A DNA stretch of 64,000 bases from Strix aluco (Eukaryota > Chordata > Aves > Strigiformes > Strigidae), in assembly GCF_031877795.1 (NCBI RefSeq), contig NC_133971.1, positions 16,826,825 to 16,890,824 of the forward strand, read 5' to 3'. Numbering within the stretch: position 1 is the stretch's first letter; each line of letters begins with the position of its first letter. The notes under the pieces are model-generated. The model searched no databases and had not been told where the DNA came from. It saw only the letters and a list, made by a program, of their open reading frames with translations. This document shows positions 1 to 10,327 of the stretch, piece after piece. Made by a program: the position numbers and the translations under genes.

Positions 1-1084
1 AGTAAGATATTAAATTATAATTACAGAGCAAAACCAAGTGTTATTTTAGACTACACTACTCCTTGGAAGAAGTTATTTCAGCTAAATTAAAATTACAACT
101 AGTTTCCCTATGTGAAATACACTGCTTATACAAAAATAGTAAGTTAAATTAAATTAGTATCCTACTAAGTCTATGTTGCAGGACACCTCACGGTTCTCTG
201 TCACTCACCGTCTCTCTTTCTTCCCCATATTTTTGCAAGACTCCTTCTGCAGCACAAAGATACAAAGTTGACATGCAAGAGCAAAGATAGGCAAGCACGA
301 AAAAAAAACCCCCAACATTCAAAACAGTACACATAATGAGTATGACATTTTAATATGGTATGGACAAAGCAAGAGTCAGTGACAGGCAAGTTTTTAAGCA
401 CTACTTAAAAAATTGGGTCTAACGTTTACACTTTCACTTCTTTCACACTTGAAGTAAAAATAAAGGGCTAAAATTCACTTTCCCTGGGGTAACCTGACAG
501 ATAAACCCCACAGACACAACAGACCCTTACAGACAGCAAAACCCCACCAAGTTCAAGGTAAAAGGACAAGCACAGTCACACATCAGAACGTCTGAACAGC
601 CCAAATTCTGACAACAAACCTTTTTTTTGAAACAAAATTCAGAACTATGAAAAAGTTTGGGTTTTTAAACCAAAGCTTCCACCCTCCCCGGTGATCCTGC
701 CACCCCTCCAGGGAAATCGGCCCCAGCCCCTGCACTCACTCACTGCTAGGCCGGAGCCACCACCACTGGTGCTGGTGCTGGTGCTGCTGGTGCAGGTGCT
801 GGTGCCACCTTCGCAGGAGAGAAAATCAGTCAGCCATCCAGAACAAAGCGAGTGTTTTAAAAGGAGGAATTCCCACTTGCTGGGTGAACCAAATCTCTGC
901 ATGGAACATCCCTCAGTGGAGACCACAGAGAGCTGGAGGACCTCCTGCCTAGGCCGCCTCACTGCAGACCATAAGCCCTCGCAGACTGTCAGCAGGAAGT
1001 AGGCCCTGTGGGGGCCAGGGGGACCCCCGGGGGGGCTCCAGCACGTTGTCCCTCCACAGCACCTGCCCACACTCCTGCCTGTGC
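1..1084. other. Non-coding left flank, nothing recognised
   Basis: AT-rich up to about 640, then GC-richer with a short GCTGGT/GCTGGTG-type tract near 765-800. Open frames on both strands are short and compositional. A 38-base minus-strand stretch near 217-254 has an AG before it and GTGAG after it, which is too little to call an exon. Confidence 0.5.
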
Positions 1085-1860
1085 CGTGAGGGGGGGATTG
1101 GGGACCTGGGGGGATTCTTGGGGGGGTGTTACTGGGGTTCTGTGGGAGTTGTGGGGGTTATTGGAGTCCTGGGGGGTTATTTGGGTCCTAGAGGGAGTGT
1201 AATGCAGTCGTGGGGGGGTGGGGGTCCTGGAGGGGTTTGGGATGGTTATTGGGGTCCTCGCGGGGGGTCTTGAGGAAGATATTGGTGTCCAATGTGGGGG
1301 GATTTGTGACGTCCTGGAGGGGGTTCTGGGGGAGATATTGGGGTCCTGGGGGTGTCTTGAGGGAGGTATTGGTGTCTGGCGGAGGGTCTTGGTGCTTGGG
1401 GGGTGTTATTGGGGTCCTGTGGGAGTTGAGGGGGTTATTAGTGTCCGGGGGGGGGGGGGGGGGGGGTGTCTAATGGGCTCCTGCGGCTGGTTTCTGGGGG
1501 AGATATTGGGGTCCTGGGGGACAGTGATGGGGTGCAAGAAGGTCCAGTGGAGGCTACTGGGGTCCTGGGGGGGATCTTGTGGGGGATATTGTGGTCCTGG
1601 GGGGGTCTCTTGGGGGGTCTCCTGGGGCTTAGGGGAGTCCTGGGGGTGGGCTGGTAGGGTCCCGGGGAAATATTTCGGGTCTTGGGGGGTAAAATGGAGA
1701 ACTGGGGGGCAAATAGAATCTGTGGGGGCACTAATGAGGTTTGGGGGGGTGTTGGGGGGGGCTGAGGGTGTTTTGGAGGGACCTGGGAGTGACAAATGGG
1801 CTTTGGGTGGGTTGCAGGGGGGATTTGGGATTTCTGGGGTTCCCAGGGGTACCTGTTCCC
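1085..1860. repeat. G-rich minisatellite-like tract
   Basis: The plus strand is a degenerate array of units such as GGGGTCCTGGGGG and GGGATATTGGGGTCCTG, repeated dozens of times, with a pure G run of about 20 bases near 1446-1466. Runs of three or more G at short spacing make the strand strongly G-quadruplex-prone. Long open frames across it on both strands are compositional (Gly/Trp-rich on plus, Pro-rich on minus) and not genes. Such tracts are common in introns of avian microchromosomal genes, which fits the TAF6 exon remnants downstream. Confidence 0.8.
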
Positions 1861-1886
1861 CCCCCCAGCATGTGCTGCTGCCCCAG

Positions 1887-2000
1887 GGGTACCCCGAGAG
1901 CATCAGCCCGACTACCTCCAGTACCAGTGCTGGGACGCCGTCGTGGTGGGGGACAGCGCCTCCACCATCACCAGGGCCACCCTCACCTGGGTGCTGCGGG
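1887..2000 (+). other. Unidentified exon-like stretch
   Basis: A stretch of 114 bases lies between a CCCCAG acceptor and a consensus GTGAGT donor and is open in the frame containing DYLQYQCWDAVVVGDSAS. It ends with one base of a codon, which is phase-compatible with the TAF6-like exon at 2868, but I know no such segment in TAF6. I do not recognise the product. It could be an exon remnant of another gene or a chance open frame within GC-rich repeat DNA; it is set apart from the repeats on both sides by its balanced, non-repetitive composition. Confidence 0.35.
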
Positions 2001-2029
2001 GTGAGTTCCCTGGATCCCAAACCCCTCCT

Positions 2030-2757
2030 TTTCACCCCAAAATGGCCCTTGGTCCCCAGATCTGTGTTTGATCCCCAAACCCCCAGTTTTACCCCAAAAT
2101 TTCTCTGTTTGACCCCCAAAGCCATTTTTCCACCCCCAAATCTCCCACTCTGAACCCAAGTGTTCCCACTTTGACCGCCAAATCAGCCTCAGCACCCTCA
2201 AAACTCTTATATTTCATCCCCAAAATCTATCCTGAAACTCAAAACCCCACAGTTTTACTCCAAACTCTGTTCTAGCAACCCCAAAAGCCTTCCAGTTTCA
2301 CCCCAAAATCTTCCTCAGACCCCAGAATCCCCCTGTTTTACCCCAAAGTGTTCTAGTTTGACTGCCAAATCTCCCACACTCACCCCAAAATCTCTCTTGG
2401 ATCCACAGAATCCCCCAGTTTAACCCCAGAAATTACTCCAGCACTCCCAAAACCCCCCAGTTTCATCCCCAAATCCCTCAGTTTGTCACCAAAACATCCC
2501 TGTATGCAAAATCCCTTTCTCCCCCCCTGTACCCCAAATTCCCCCATGTCACCACAAATCCCCCCATACCTGCAACTGCCCCTTTTCACCACAAACTCCA
2601 CCATGGCCCAAATCCCTCAATTTCGTCCCAAAACACATGTTCCTAAAATCCCTCAATTTCACCCCAAAATTCCTGCCATACCCCAAATCCTCCGATTTCA
2701 TCCCAAAACTTTTTTGTCCAAAATCCACCAATTTCTCCCAAAAACTCCCTTGTCTGT
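2030..2757. repeat. C-rich minisatellite-like tract (CCCCAAAATC type)
   Basis: A degenerate short-period repeat of about 20-35 bases runs through this segment, built on CACCCCAAAATC / CCCCCAGTTT motifs. It looks like the opposite-strand counterpart of the G-rich tract upstream and lies in what was a TAF6 intron or its flank. Open frames here simply read the repeat. Confidence 0.75.
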
Positions 2758-2867
2758 AGGCGATCAGGGAGCTCCGGAGGGGTCTGCAGCACACTTGGGG
2801 TGTCTGTTGAGATTTTGGGGTCTCCCCACGCCCCTGGTGACCGTGTCCCCCCTTTCGGTGCCCCCAG

Positions 2868-3010
2868 GGCAGGAGAAGGAGGGGCCCTTGCTGGAGGGGA
2901 CCCCGCTGCGCCTCAAACCCTGCCGTGCCCACGAGCTCTGGGTGGAGCAGCAGCTCTGCTACAAGGAGATCCCCGAGGCCTGCGTGTGCTCCTGCCAGGC
3001 CAAATGCGCC
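2868..3010 (+). pseudogene. TAF6: TAF6 exon remnant 1
   Basis: After CCCCCAG and before GTGAGT, the frame reads [11 protein letters not shown] then [19 protein letters not shown]. Human TAF6, as I recall it, has LLEGAPLRLKP then HELSVEQQLYYKEITEACV, the start of the HEAT-repeat region after the histone fold of this TFIID subunit. Changes at conserved positions (Ser to Trp, Tyr to Cys, Thr to Pro, Gly to Cys, Arg to Cys) look like decay of an unselected copy. The histone-fold exons are not found upstream. It is the first of three collinear remnants; the next two follow an LTR insertion. Confidence 0.85.
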
Positions 3011-3225
3011 GTGAGTGTCCCTGCGGTGTCCCCAAAATCTCAGGGGGTCCCCACCCCTTTTTTGGGGACATCCTGGTGTCCCCAACTCAACACTGACCTC
3101 TTGGATTGGTGGCCTCCCTCTCTCCTCCCACCTTCAATATCGTATTTATGGGTCCCTGTTGCCCCCCCACCATGTCCCCACCCCCCTGCCACATCACTTG
3201 GAGCGTCCCCTTGTCCCTTGGGGGA

Positions 3226-3230
3226 CACCC
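3226..3230 (+). repeat. Target-site duplication, left copy (CACCC)
   Basis: CACCC directly precedes the TGTGAG terminus of the solo LTR and recurs at 4044-4048 directly after its TGACA terminus. Confidence 0.7.
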
Positions 3231-4043
3231 TGTGAGAGACGAGAAACCAGGCCTGTGAGAAACTAAGAAAAACAGCCTGAGAAAGCAAAAGTTGAGGCTG
3301 GTCGAAGAAATGCCTCAAACACTCGCAAGACAAAACTATGAGTCACAGGGTGCATTCTGTGGAGGTCGAAGCTGATAAGGCTGCCAGAATAATACAAGAT
3401 GGGACTGGAGGATGGAGCCCTGTGAAGACAGGACGGCTCTGCTCTGGTGCACCTGGCCAAAACTTCAAGGGCCATCTGGCCGGTGAATGACCTTTGCTTC
3501 ATTATCCACAAAATGCATATTAAAGTTAACACCCCTCAATATGCTAACGAGGGCTAATATGATCATGCTAATTACATCATCCCATGAAACACCTCACCCC
3601 TCCCCGTACATGGGATACGTAGGTATGTGGGTCGACCTAGGGGATGGACCCAAGGAAAGTGGGTATAAATCAAGAAGGGGGGGGGGGTGGCGCGCCCCGA
3701 GGAGAGAGAGTGCAGTGAAGCGAAGAAGACGGATGCCAGCGAAAAAGACGGATGTCTCCTGTGCCTCCCGGAACCCTCGTCGGCAGGATCAGCGCAGAAA
3801 CCCAGACCGGTGATCTGTGTTTCCCCATTCCCTCTATCTCCCTCTTTTCCCTTTCCTATTAAGCAATGCAAGGCATATTATATTGCTTGCCACAACTTGC
3901 TATATACTTAGCCAACTATCGTGTGTTCAATTAGTACATTGTGAGTAGTTAATAAATGTTTAGACTTGGAGACTTGTTGTCCGCTCCATTGGGGATTTGC
4001 GAATCTGAGTCACTTGTCCCCCTCGTCTGAGCGGGACGTGACA
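3231..4043 (+). mobile_element. Solo LTR inside a TAF6-fragment intron
   Basis: The 813-bp element begins TGTGAGAGACG and ends GGGACGTGACA, with a 5-bp target-site duplication CACCC on each side. It has a TATA motif at 3664-3669 and an AATAAA signal at 3951-3956, so its sense is plus. No internal retroviral sequence is attached, so it is a solo LTR left by LTR-LTR recombination. The 5-bp duplication would suit an ERVL- or alpharetrovirus-like element, but I do not recognise the exact family. It lies between the first and second TAF6 exon remnants and is therefore younger than the fragment's arrival. Confidence 0.85.
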
Positions 4044-4068
4044 CACCCCCATGTGTCCCCCCCATCAA

Positions 4069-4140
4069 GCTCTCCAGAGCATTGCTGCCGACCCTGGTCT
4101 CTACCAGATTTCACATTTCAGCACCTTCATCTGGGAGGGG
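4069..4140 (+). pseudogene. TAF6: TAF6 exon remnant 2
   Basis: The frame reads ALQSIAADPGLYQISHFSTF ending WEG at a GTGAGT donor. Human TAF6 has [21 protein letters not shown]. This continues the protein directly after the first remnant. The acceptor side is damaged: the bases before the GCT codon read CATCAA, with no AG at the expected position and the preceding Glu codon missing, so normal splicing into this exon is unlikely. The donor is intact and in phase 0 with the third remnant. Confidence 0.85.
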
Positions 4141-4251
4141 GTGAGTCCCATGGGTGTTCCCAACACGTAGGGTGACACAGGTGTGTCCCCAAAGGTGGGG
4201 TGGCCCTTGTGACAACCCCCCCACATTTTTTGGCGTCCCCCTTTCCCCTAG

Positions 4252-4353
4252 GTCCATGTCAACATGGTGCAGAACAACCTGGTGCTGCTCATCTACCTCA
4301 TGGGGATGGTGAAGGCTCTGATGGACAACCCCACCCTCTCCCTGGAGAAATAC
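4252..4353 (+). pseudogene. TAF6: TAF6 exon remnant 3
   Basis: Thirty-four codons lie between a CCCCTAG acceptor and a GTGAGT donor, containing [20 protein letters not shown] and [10 protein letters not shown]. Human TAF6 has [30 protein letters not shown]. The next human exon (HELIPAVMTC) is not found downstream, and base composition changes from GC-rich to AT-rich near 4.7 kb, so the TAF6 fragment ends in this intron. The three remnants cover about 105 of about 680 residues, hence a partial segmental copy rather than a gene. Confidence 0.9.
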
Positions 4354-4619
4354 GTGAGTCTGGGGGACACCACCCCCCAGACTGTCCCCCCCTGGGACCC
4401 CCTGGGGCATGTCACCAGCCTGTCCTGGTCACCCAGGGCTGCTGTAAACCCCCCTGTGTCCCCCTCCGTGTCCTGCCATGTCCCGTCTCCATCCCCATCA
4501 CGACACGCGTCGGGAGCCACCAGCTCTCCCAGTGTCCCAATGTGGGGCCATCCCCATGTCTTCCCCGTGTCCCACTGTGTCCCCATGTGTCATGACAGCA
4601 TCGTGTTTCTCTTTGGGCT

Positions 4620-5160
4620 TCCTGGGGAAGGACTGCAGCTGGGCAAGACCTGTTGGAGAGCTCAGTCTTCTTTGGGGATGCTCTGTGGGACAGGAGGACA
4701 GTTGCTTTGAGCTGCCAATATTCCTGGAAGGATTACCCACATCTGCCTTCCATCTGGAATACTGCTTAGTGGCACCTGTTTTAAAAATAGAAATAGGGTG
4801 TGTATGAATAGCTGTGTGCTAGTATACAGTGAGTAATCTCCTCCTACATGGAGTGAATGGCTTTATAATTAAAAATCTCCATCCAATGTTACAAAAAGCG
4901 GTTCCCTTAGAGATCCAAGTGCTTGCTGATAGATTTCTGGCTGACAAAATCCCTTCCCAGCTTGCTTAAACATTAAACCCTCTTTCAAGTGCCATTCAGA
5001 TTATCTAGTGTGATCTCTTCCAATTAATCATAGTCTAAAGTGTGTATTGTTCTTAAAAACTAGGGTCAGAAGTTCATAGAAGCACCTGTGTCTGGTTTAA
5101 ATGAGTTAAAGCTGTTGTTCTGTCAGGTGGAGGCTTTCTAATGCCGTTTTTTCCTCTCTC
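4620..5160. other. AT-rich spacer, nothing recognised
   Basis: This begins the AT-richer sequence right of the TAF6 fragment. No open frame, repeat family or RNA gene was recognised. Confidence 0.4.
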
Positions 5161-5254
5161 AGTGGGAGATGACCGTGTACATCTCGCCCTCCAGGAGTGA
5201 GGACGCTGTGTCCGGGTTCCAGCCCGTGCTGTCCCCAGAGCTTGTATCCTCGAG
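5161..5254 (+). other. Unidentified exon-like stretch (WEMTVYISPS)
   Basis: A pyrimidine-rich tract ending CTCTCTCAG precedes 94 bases open in the frame WEMTVYISPSRSEDAVSGFQ, followed by CTCGAG and GTGAGC. Acceptor, reading frame and donor are all good, and the composition is clearly unlike the surrounding DNA. I do not recognise the protein. With no partner exon identified, it may be an orphan exon from a duplicated fragment or one exon of a gene extending outside the window. Confidence 0.4.
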
Positions 5255-5994
5255 GTGAGCAGGGAGGGGTGTCACCCCGCGAGGGGTTGGTGTGTTGCAG
5301 CAGTCGGTGCTGTGAGGGCTGGCAGGCGACCAGCGCTGTGAGGGCTGGGGGATGGCAGCGGGGTGACAGTGGCTGTTGGGGTCCCTCGTTTGCACAGCCC
5401 GACCCCTGTGGCTGGGGAATCTCTGGGTCCCTGGGGCAGTTTTTGAATGGTCCCTCCCAGTTGGGTCACCGGACCCAGCGCAGCCAGGAGATGCGGTTGG
5501 AGATGCTCGGCCTGGCAGAAATCCCCCGGTACTTGTGATTCAGAAGAGGCAAAATTTGAACCCCCAGGTCTCCTTAGACGACCTTCAGGAGCTGGGGGCT
5601 GCGGGGGAGACGGGCTCTTTTTCTCTGGTCCAGTGACTGGTCCCATTGCTCACAGGAAGGGGAAGAGCTTTAACAGCTGAATCTGCCATTTCCCTTCTTC
5701 TGGGGGTTACAGGAGCTGTTCTGAGAGGGAGGGAGGTGTAAATTCACCAGCTGAGCCAGACTGGGTAGAGCAGAGATGGGCTGTAATTTCTCTGACCTCA
5801 GCGGTGTGTCTGTGGTGTAGCTGTAATCATCTCTGCCTGCACGAGGGGCCTGGGGGCCTATTTTGTTTTAAAGGAGTTATAATGAATAAAATCACTGAAT
5901 CCAGTGCGCAGTCTCTCTGACCAAACGCATAAGCATTTACTTTAGGGTAAGATAAACAGTTCCTTGAACTCACTGGTTATACTGACTAACTCCC
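5255..5994. other. Spacer with a possible polyadenylation signal
   Basis: There is a short imperfect direct repeat of about 20 bases around 5305-5350 (GCTGTGAGGGCTGG twice). An AATAAA at 5884-5889 on the plus strand could serve a transcript from the exon-like stretch upstream, but nothing else supports this. Confidence 0.3.
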
Positions 5995-6240
5995 TGTCCT
6001 GGTTTAGCTAGGATAGGGTTAAGTTTCTCCAGCAGTGGGGGGAAGCTCTAGCCGCGTTATTCAATACCATGCTGACATCACCTCCGGGTGCCCAAGCGTG
6101 GGAGTGCGGGAGAGTCAGCGAACGCGTGTGTTATGTGATCTCTCAGCTCTCACTGCTGTATCGGTATATATCTATCGCATTATGTGGGCAGGTATATGGT
6201 AAGAGGTAACAGTGAACAGTAGAAGGTGGGGTTGCTGAAG
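5995..6240 (+). mobile_element. ERVL-type LTR fragment
   Basis: It begins TGTCCTGGTTTAGCTAGGAT followed by AGGGTTAAG, close to the common avian ERVL LTR start as I recall it (TGTCCTGGTTTCAGCTGGGATAGAGTTAA). The left end is clear; the right end is approximate and no target-site duplication was found. No internal coding sequence is attached. It is an old fragment or solo LTR. Confidence 0.6.
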
Positions 6241-7063
6241 ACAGATTTCAGATGGATGGATTTAAACAAATGGTGGTTGAAGGGTTTTTTTAGTTGTTTG
6301 TTGGTGGTTTTTTTTTCCTTTATCTTTGAATCTCATCGATTTACTTAAGGGACATAATTCTACAGAATGTTGGTATTGGTAACCTACCCAGAAACGTGAT
6401 TGCATAAACCATTCATGTTTTAAGTTGGTCCAGACTGTTGCTGCTGAAACACTGGGCTTGCCTTGGCGGGTGTGACTCTGGGACTGTGGTGTTGCTCTGT
6501 TCTTTCTCAGCTGGCTCGCTGCTGATGGCTCTTAGCTCCTGGTGCGGCCAGTTGTAGTGGGCTCCTGGCTTCCCTGCAGTCACCTGGTAGGATTTCAACT
6601 GGCCACTGTACGCTGAGACAGCAAAACAGTACCTCTGCTCTGCTGCTTTCCCAGGGAAGTCTTGAAAGCTTGTGGCCCTTAATGGGAAATGAGTTACAGC
6701 TCATCACCAGGACACCACCACCGAAACACTAGACATAAACTTGCACTGGCTTGTGTGGCAGGTGCGGTATCATCAGGAGGTGGACAGGTTTCAATTCAAA
6801 TGGAAGCTAAGGTTAATTATGGTGTTACCAGCTTCTCAAACAGGTTAGTTAATGTCAACTAACTAACTGCAGGCTTGCTGAAGCAGCACTAATCTCGCTG
6901 CTCTCAATAAAGTGTCTGCTTTGATCAGCTCATTCTCTCTCAGCAGGCTGAAAAATACTCCCAGGATACAAGTGCTTAGTCTAAAATCACGTTGATTTTG
7001 CTTTAGGTTTGTCTTTAGCTGTTGGATATTAATGAATCAAAATGGTGTTTGAATTTACAACTA
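6241..7063. other. Spacer, nothing recognised
   Basis: Unique-looking non-coding DNA between the LTR fragment and the tandem duplication. No gene, RNA or repeat family was recognised. Confidence 0.4.
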
Positions 7064-7099
7064 GTTCTCTTCTAATCACTGGGCAGTGTTATTTCTAGC
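7064..7099 (+). repeat. 36-bp boundary repeat, left edge
   Basis: The sequence from GTTCTCTTCTAAT to GTTATTTCTAGC (36 bases) recurs at 27423-27458 and 47775-47810 with three mismatches; those two are identical to each other. The sequence to its left is unrelated to that left of the other two. It marks the left edge of the tandem array. Confidence 0.85.
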
Positions 7100-10000
7100 T
7101 GTTCTCTACTTGCCTTACCTGAGCCCATCAGCTAAAGGACTCTGCTATTCTGCCATGTGGGAGTGGGGTACAGCCTTCAGCGTCTAGGAACTAGTGAGGT
7201 GATAGCAGAGGGTGTTGAGGCCTTTGTTGCTTTCCCACTGTGTAAGCACTATGCTGCGTATTTGTTGCAACCATGTCCAAATCACCACTGGCCTTTCCTC
7301 TTCACTTGTTTTTGCCCATATCACGATCTTCTCTGACCTTAGAAGAGGAGCCTCCTTTGATTCCACCAGCAGCCGTCAGACACAGCGACAGTATCTTGGG
7401 GACGTTCACTGCTCTGGCAGTGCAGACAGGACCTTAGATGCTTGATAGCTGAGCGCAAGCAAAGGGTCTGCGTAGCAAGGTCTGTGTGTGCTGGCGTTTG
7501 GAGAAGCAGCTGGCGTATGGATCGCAGGTTTCCTCAATTTCTTGGGGTTTCACTCGAAGGGGAAAGCGAAGGTGGTGAGTTTGAGAGTCCCTCTGAAGTG
7601 TCGGCATGTCCTATAGACAGCCGAGATATTTTGGTTCTGTAAAGATTTGATTTGAACGCTGGTTCCTCCAGAGGTATTACACACATAAAATTCTCTGCCA
7701 CTGCAGTTTACCATTAAGGTGATTCCTTTCGGGGAAGAAAGTTGAGAGGAAAGTGCACTTGTTCTAGAGAAACAATCTTGAATTAGAAGAACAGTGATCT
7801 CTGCTAGCTAACAGCTGAAGAAGGAAAACACCTTTTGTGGTAGGTGTTGGTTCAGAAAGTCTCTTGGGTCAGAAAGAGCTGCCAGGAGGGTATTGCCCAA
7901 ATTCAGTGGGATATGCCTCCTGAAGTAGTTCTTTTCTTGTCTTTACAATACTACCTTCATTTTATAGGTAATATTTATTTTATAGGAAGTGCTGAAGAGG
8001 TGTAACTTGTTAATGTTTAAGAAGGGTTCAAAAGGGTCTGCCAGCAGTGAATGCCACTAATGCAATGCACGAAAACTTAGTTTGCAAGCAGTATTGCTCG
8101 AGAAGGATGATTCCTCCCTCCCTGCTTCATGCAAAAGGGAAGGATGTGAGGTGAATATAGTCTCCTAAAATTTCTCAAGGAGCTGCATGGGTAGTTAGAC
8201 ACACAATGACTCTTTTATTTAAGACAACTTGGCTTTAATAGGAGGTATTAAGGCCTTCGATTAAGGCCTTTACAGTAGCTTGTCCGGTCTGATGGTGGTC
8301 TGCAGCGCGGGACCTCTGAAGTAGCGCTAACCTCCAGCGGCAACACGTACACGGCCTCTAAACCAGAAGATGCGCGCGATGGCAAAAGGGGGCAGGGGGG
8401 GAAATCAGTTAGCTGCACCGGGTCTCAGTTCTACAGTGACAGCACTGCGGGTGATCGCCAGCCGTCGAGACGGTTGTAGCAGCGCGGCTTGTCCCGTCCT
8501 GGCGGTTAACGTCAGACCCGGGCACACAGTTTAGGTAAAAAGCCAACAACTGCCAAACTGGGTCCCAACATCAGGATCTTCCCACCGTTTTAATCTGAGC
8601 AGCAGCTCTGTCTCTAGGTTGAAAGCTGGGCCCCCAGCGCGCGGGCAGCAGAACTGCAGTGAAGTTAACAGCCCCTGCGTGCGCAGGCTGGGGACCGAAT
8701 GCAGTTGTTAAACCCAGATGAACTCAGTTCTTAACAGGGAGCAAGACATCTGCCCTTCATTTCGCCACTTGAAATGCGGAGGGAAACCAGCTGTGCTAAT
8801 CCAAGGGACCCAGAGTCAGCCTGGTCTCCCGTCGGTAGCACCACTATCGCTGGCAGGCAGCAGAAAGGGATGCGCCTTCCTCGCTATGCCGTCTTCACAA
8901 ACATGTATCGTCTCTGAACGCAGAAATTTAAGGCAAAAATTCCATCGCTCCCATTTACCTGAACGCGTGTTTTCTGGCAGTCAGACATTTTCTGGTTTAC
9001 AGTGATAATACAACAGTTTTTTCTGTCTATCAGCAATACTACCAAAACTTTGGCAAAAGGTCCAAAATCAGATTTGTAAACATAATGCTTCCCTCTTCAA
9101 TTGGCAATACGTTGAAAAGACAAACACAGTAAGACACACAAAGATTTTGCTCAATTTTGACCAAATAACCTGCGTTTTCACCTGATAAAGTAAGCAATGG
9201 CTTGCATCAAAATAAAAAAACTTCATGAAATGAAAGCTTGTGCTGTTTGGTGATCACATCATTTTACAGTTAAATACATCTCCTCTTTGTTGTCTTCTTG
9301 GCACCCAGGACAAAAATCTTTAAATACCTATTTCATGCAGGCAATAGCTTCTTTGCATATCTCTCTTCAAAAAATACTTTAAGTAGTATATAAATAGGTA
9401 ACCTACATGTCTAATTCCATAATCTTGCCCCCAAACTATATATCTGTTTCATTTTGGTAAAGTATCAATTTCCCCAGTATTATTAAAGCTGACAAATGAC
9501 CGAAATGGAAATGCTCTCACCTTCCAGAACACAAGTAGCAATTCTGTAGGAAAAAGCCTACAGCAACACTCGTCAGTTGTTTTAACCTGAGCGTTTGGCC
9601 TACTTAGAGTAGCAGCTTGGTTTTTTTCCCCATCGCACACGCTCACACCCACGCATTCTCGCACACACGCAGTACAAGCACACGCTTCCAGACACCGATA
9701 GGCCACGTAGTGCTTCCCAGGTGCTTCGGCAAAGCGGGAAGCAGTGCAGCTCATGATTTAACTACACTAAATATACACAACCAAACACCTTAAGGCAACC
9801 AGCCACTGCAACGGGGGGTTTAAATTGCAGGGGCGAGTTTCTTTTGTCACAAAATGCCCTGTATACTGCACATCTACGTGCCTCTTTAACCCTCCAAAAC
9901 AATGTGGTTTTTTTGTTTTGTGCTAATTTCTAAACCTTCTGCCATTTAAGGCAAAGAGTTTGCATTAACAAGAAAGGTCAGAAAACAGCCTTACACCTAT

Positions 10001-10327
10001 CCATCAGCGTTTCAGGTTGCTACAATGTTTTCCTAATATGCGCACAACTTCATAGTAAAGGTACTGGCTCCCCAGTCATCTACTGCTAAAACTAATTAAA
10101 TGCACAAACAAAAATCTTGACGAAAAGAAGGGACCAGAAGAAGCAGCTTTAAATACACATGTAAGCAACATCAACAACAATAAAAGTAGTTAACTCTGCT
10201 AATACGGAAACTTCTGTAACAAAAAGGTTCAATGCTACCTTTTAGAATCTTAGGGAAACTAATCTTAAGTTTTAAATAAATAAGCTTCTGTCCATTCACG
10301 TGTCCTGGTCGAAGCAGGACACTAGTG
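7100..10327 (-). other. 3' UTR/flank of ELL2-like copy 1
   Basis: Downstream of the stop codon there is no further coding sequence. A minus-strand AATAAA lies at 8219-8214, a candidate end that would give a 3' UTR of about 2.1 kb; another occurs at 7979-7974. A CpG-rich patch spans about 8280-8700. Nothing else was recognised. Confidence 0.4.

Noticed and set aside
1218-2153. Long open frames on both strands through the G-rich tract (up to 311 codons)
   Set aside because: They read a low-complexity repeat (Gly/Trp or Pro-rich) and overlap each other on opposite strands; no domain or splice logic.
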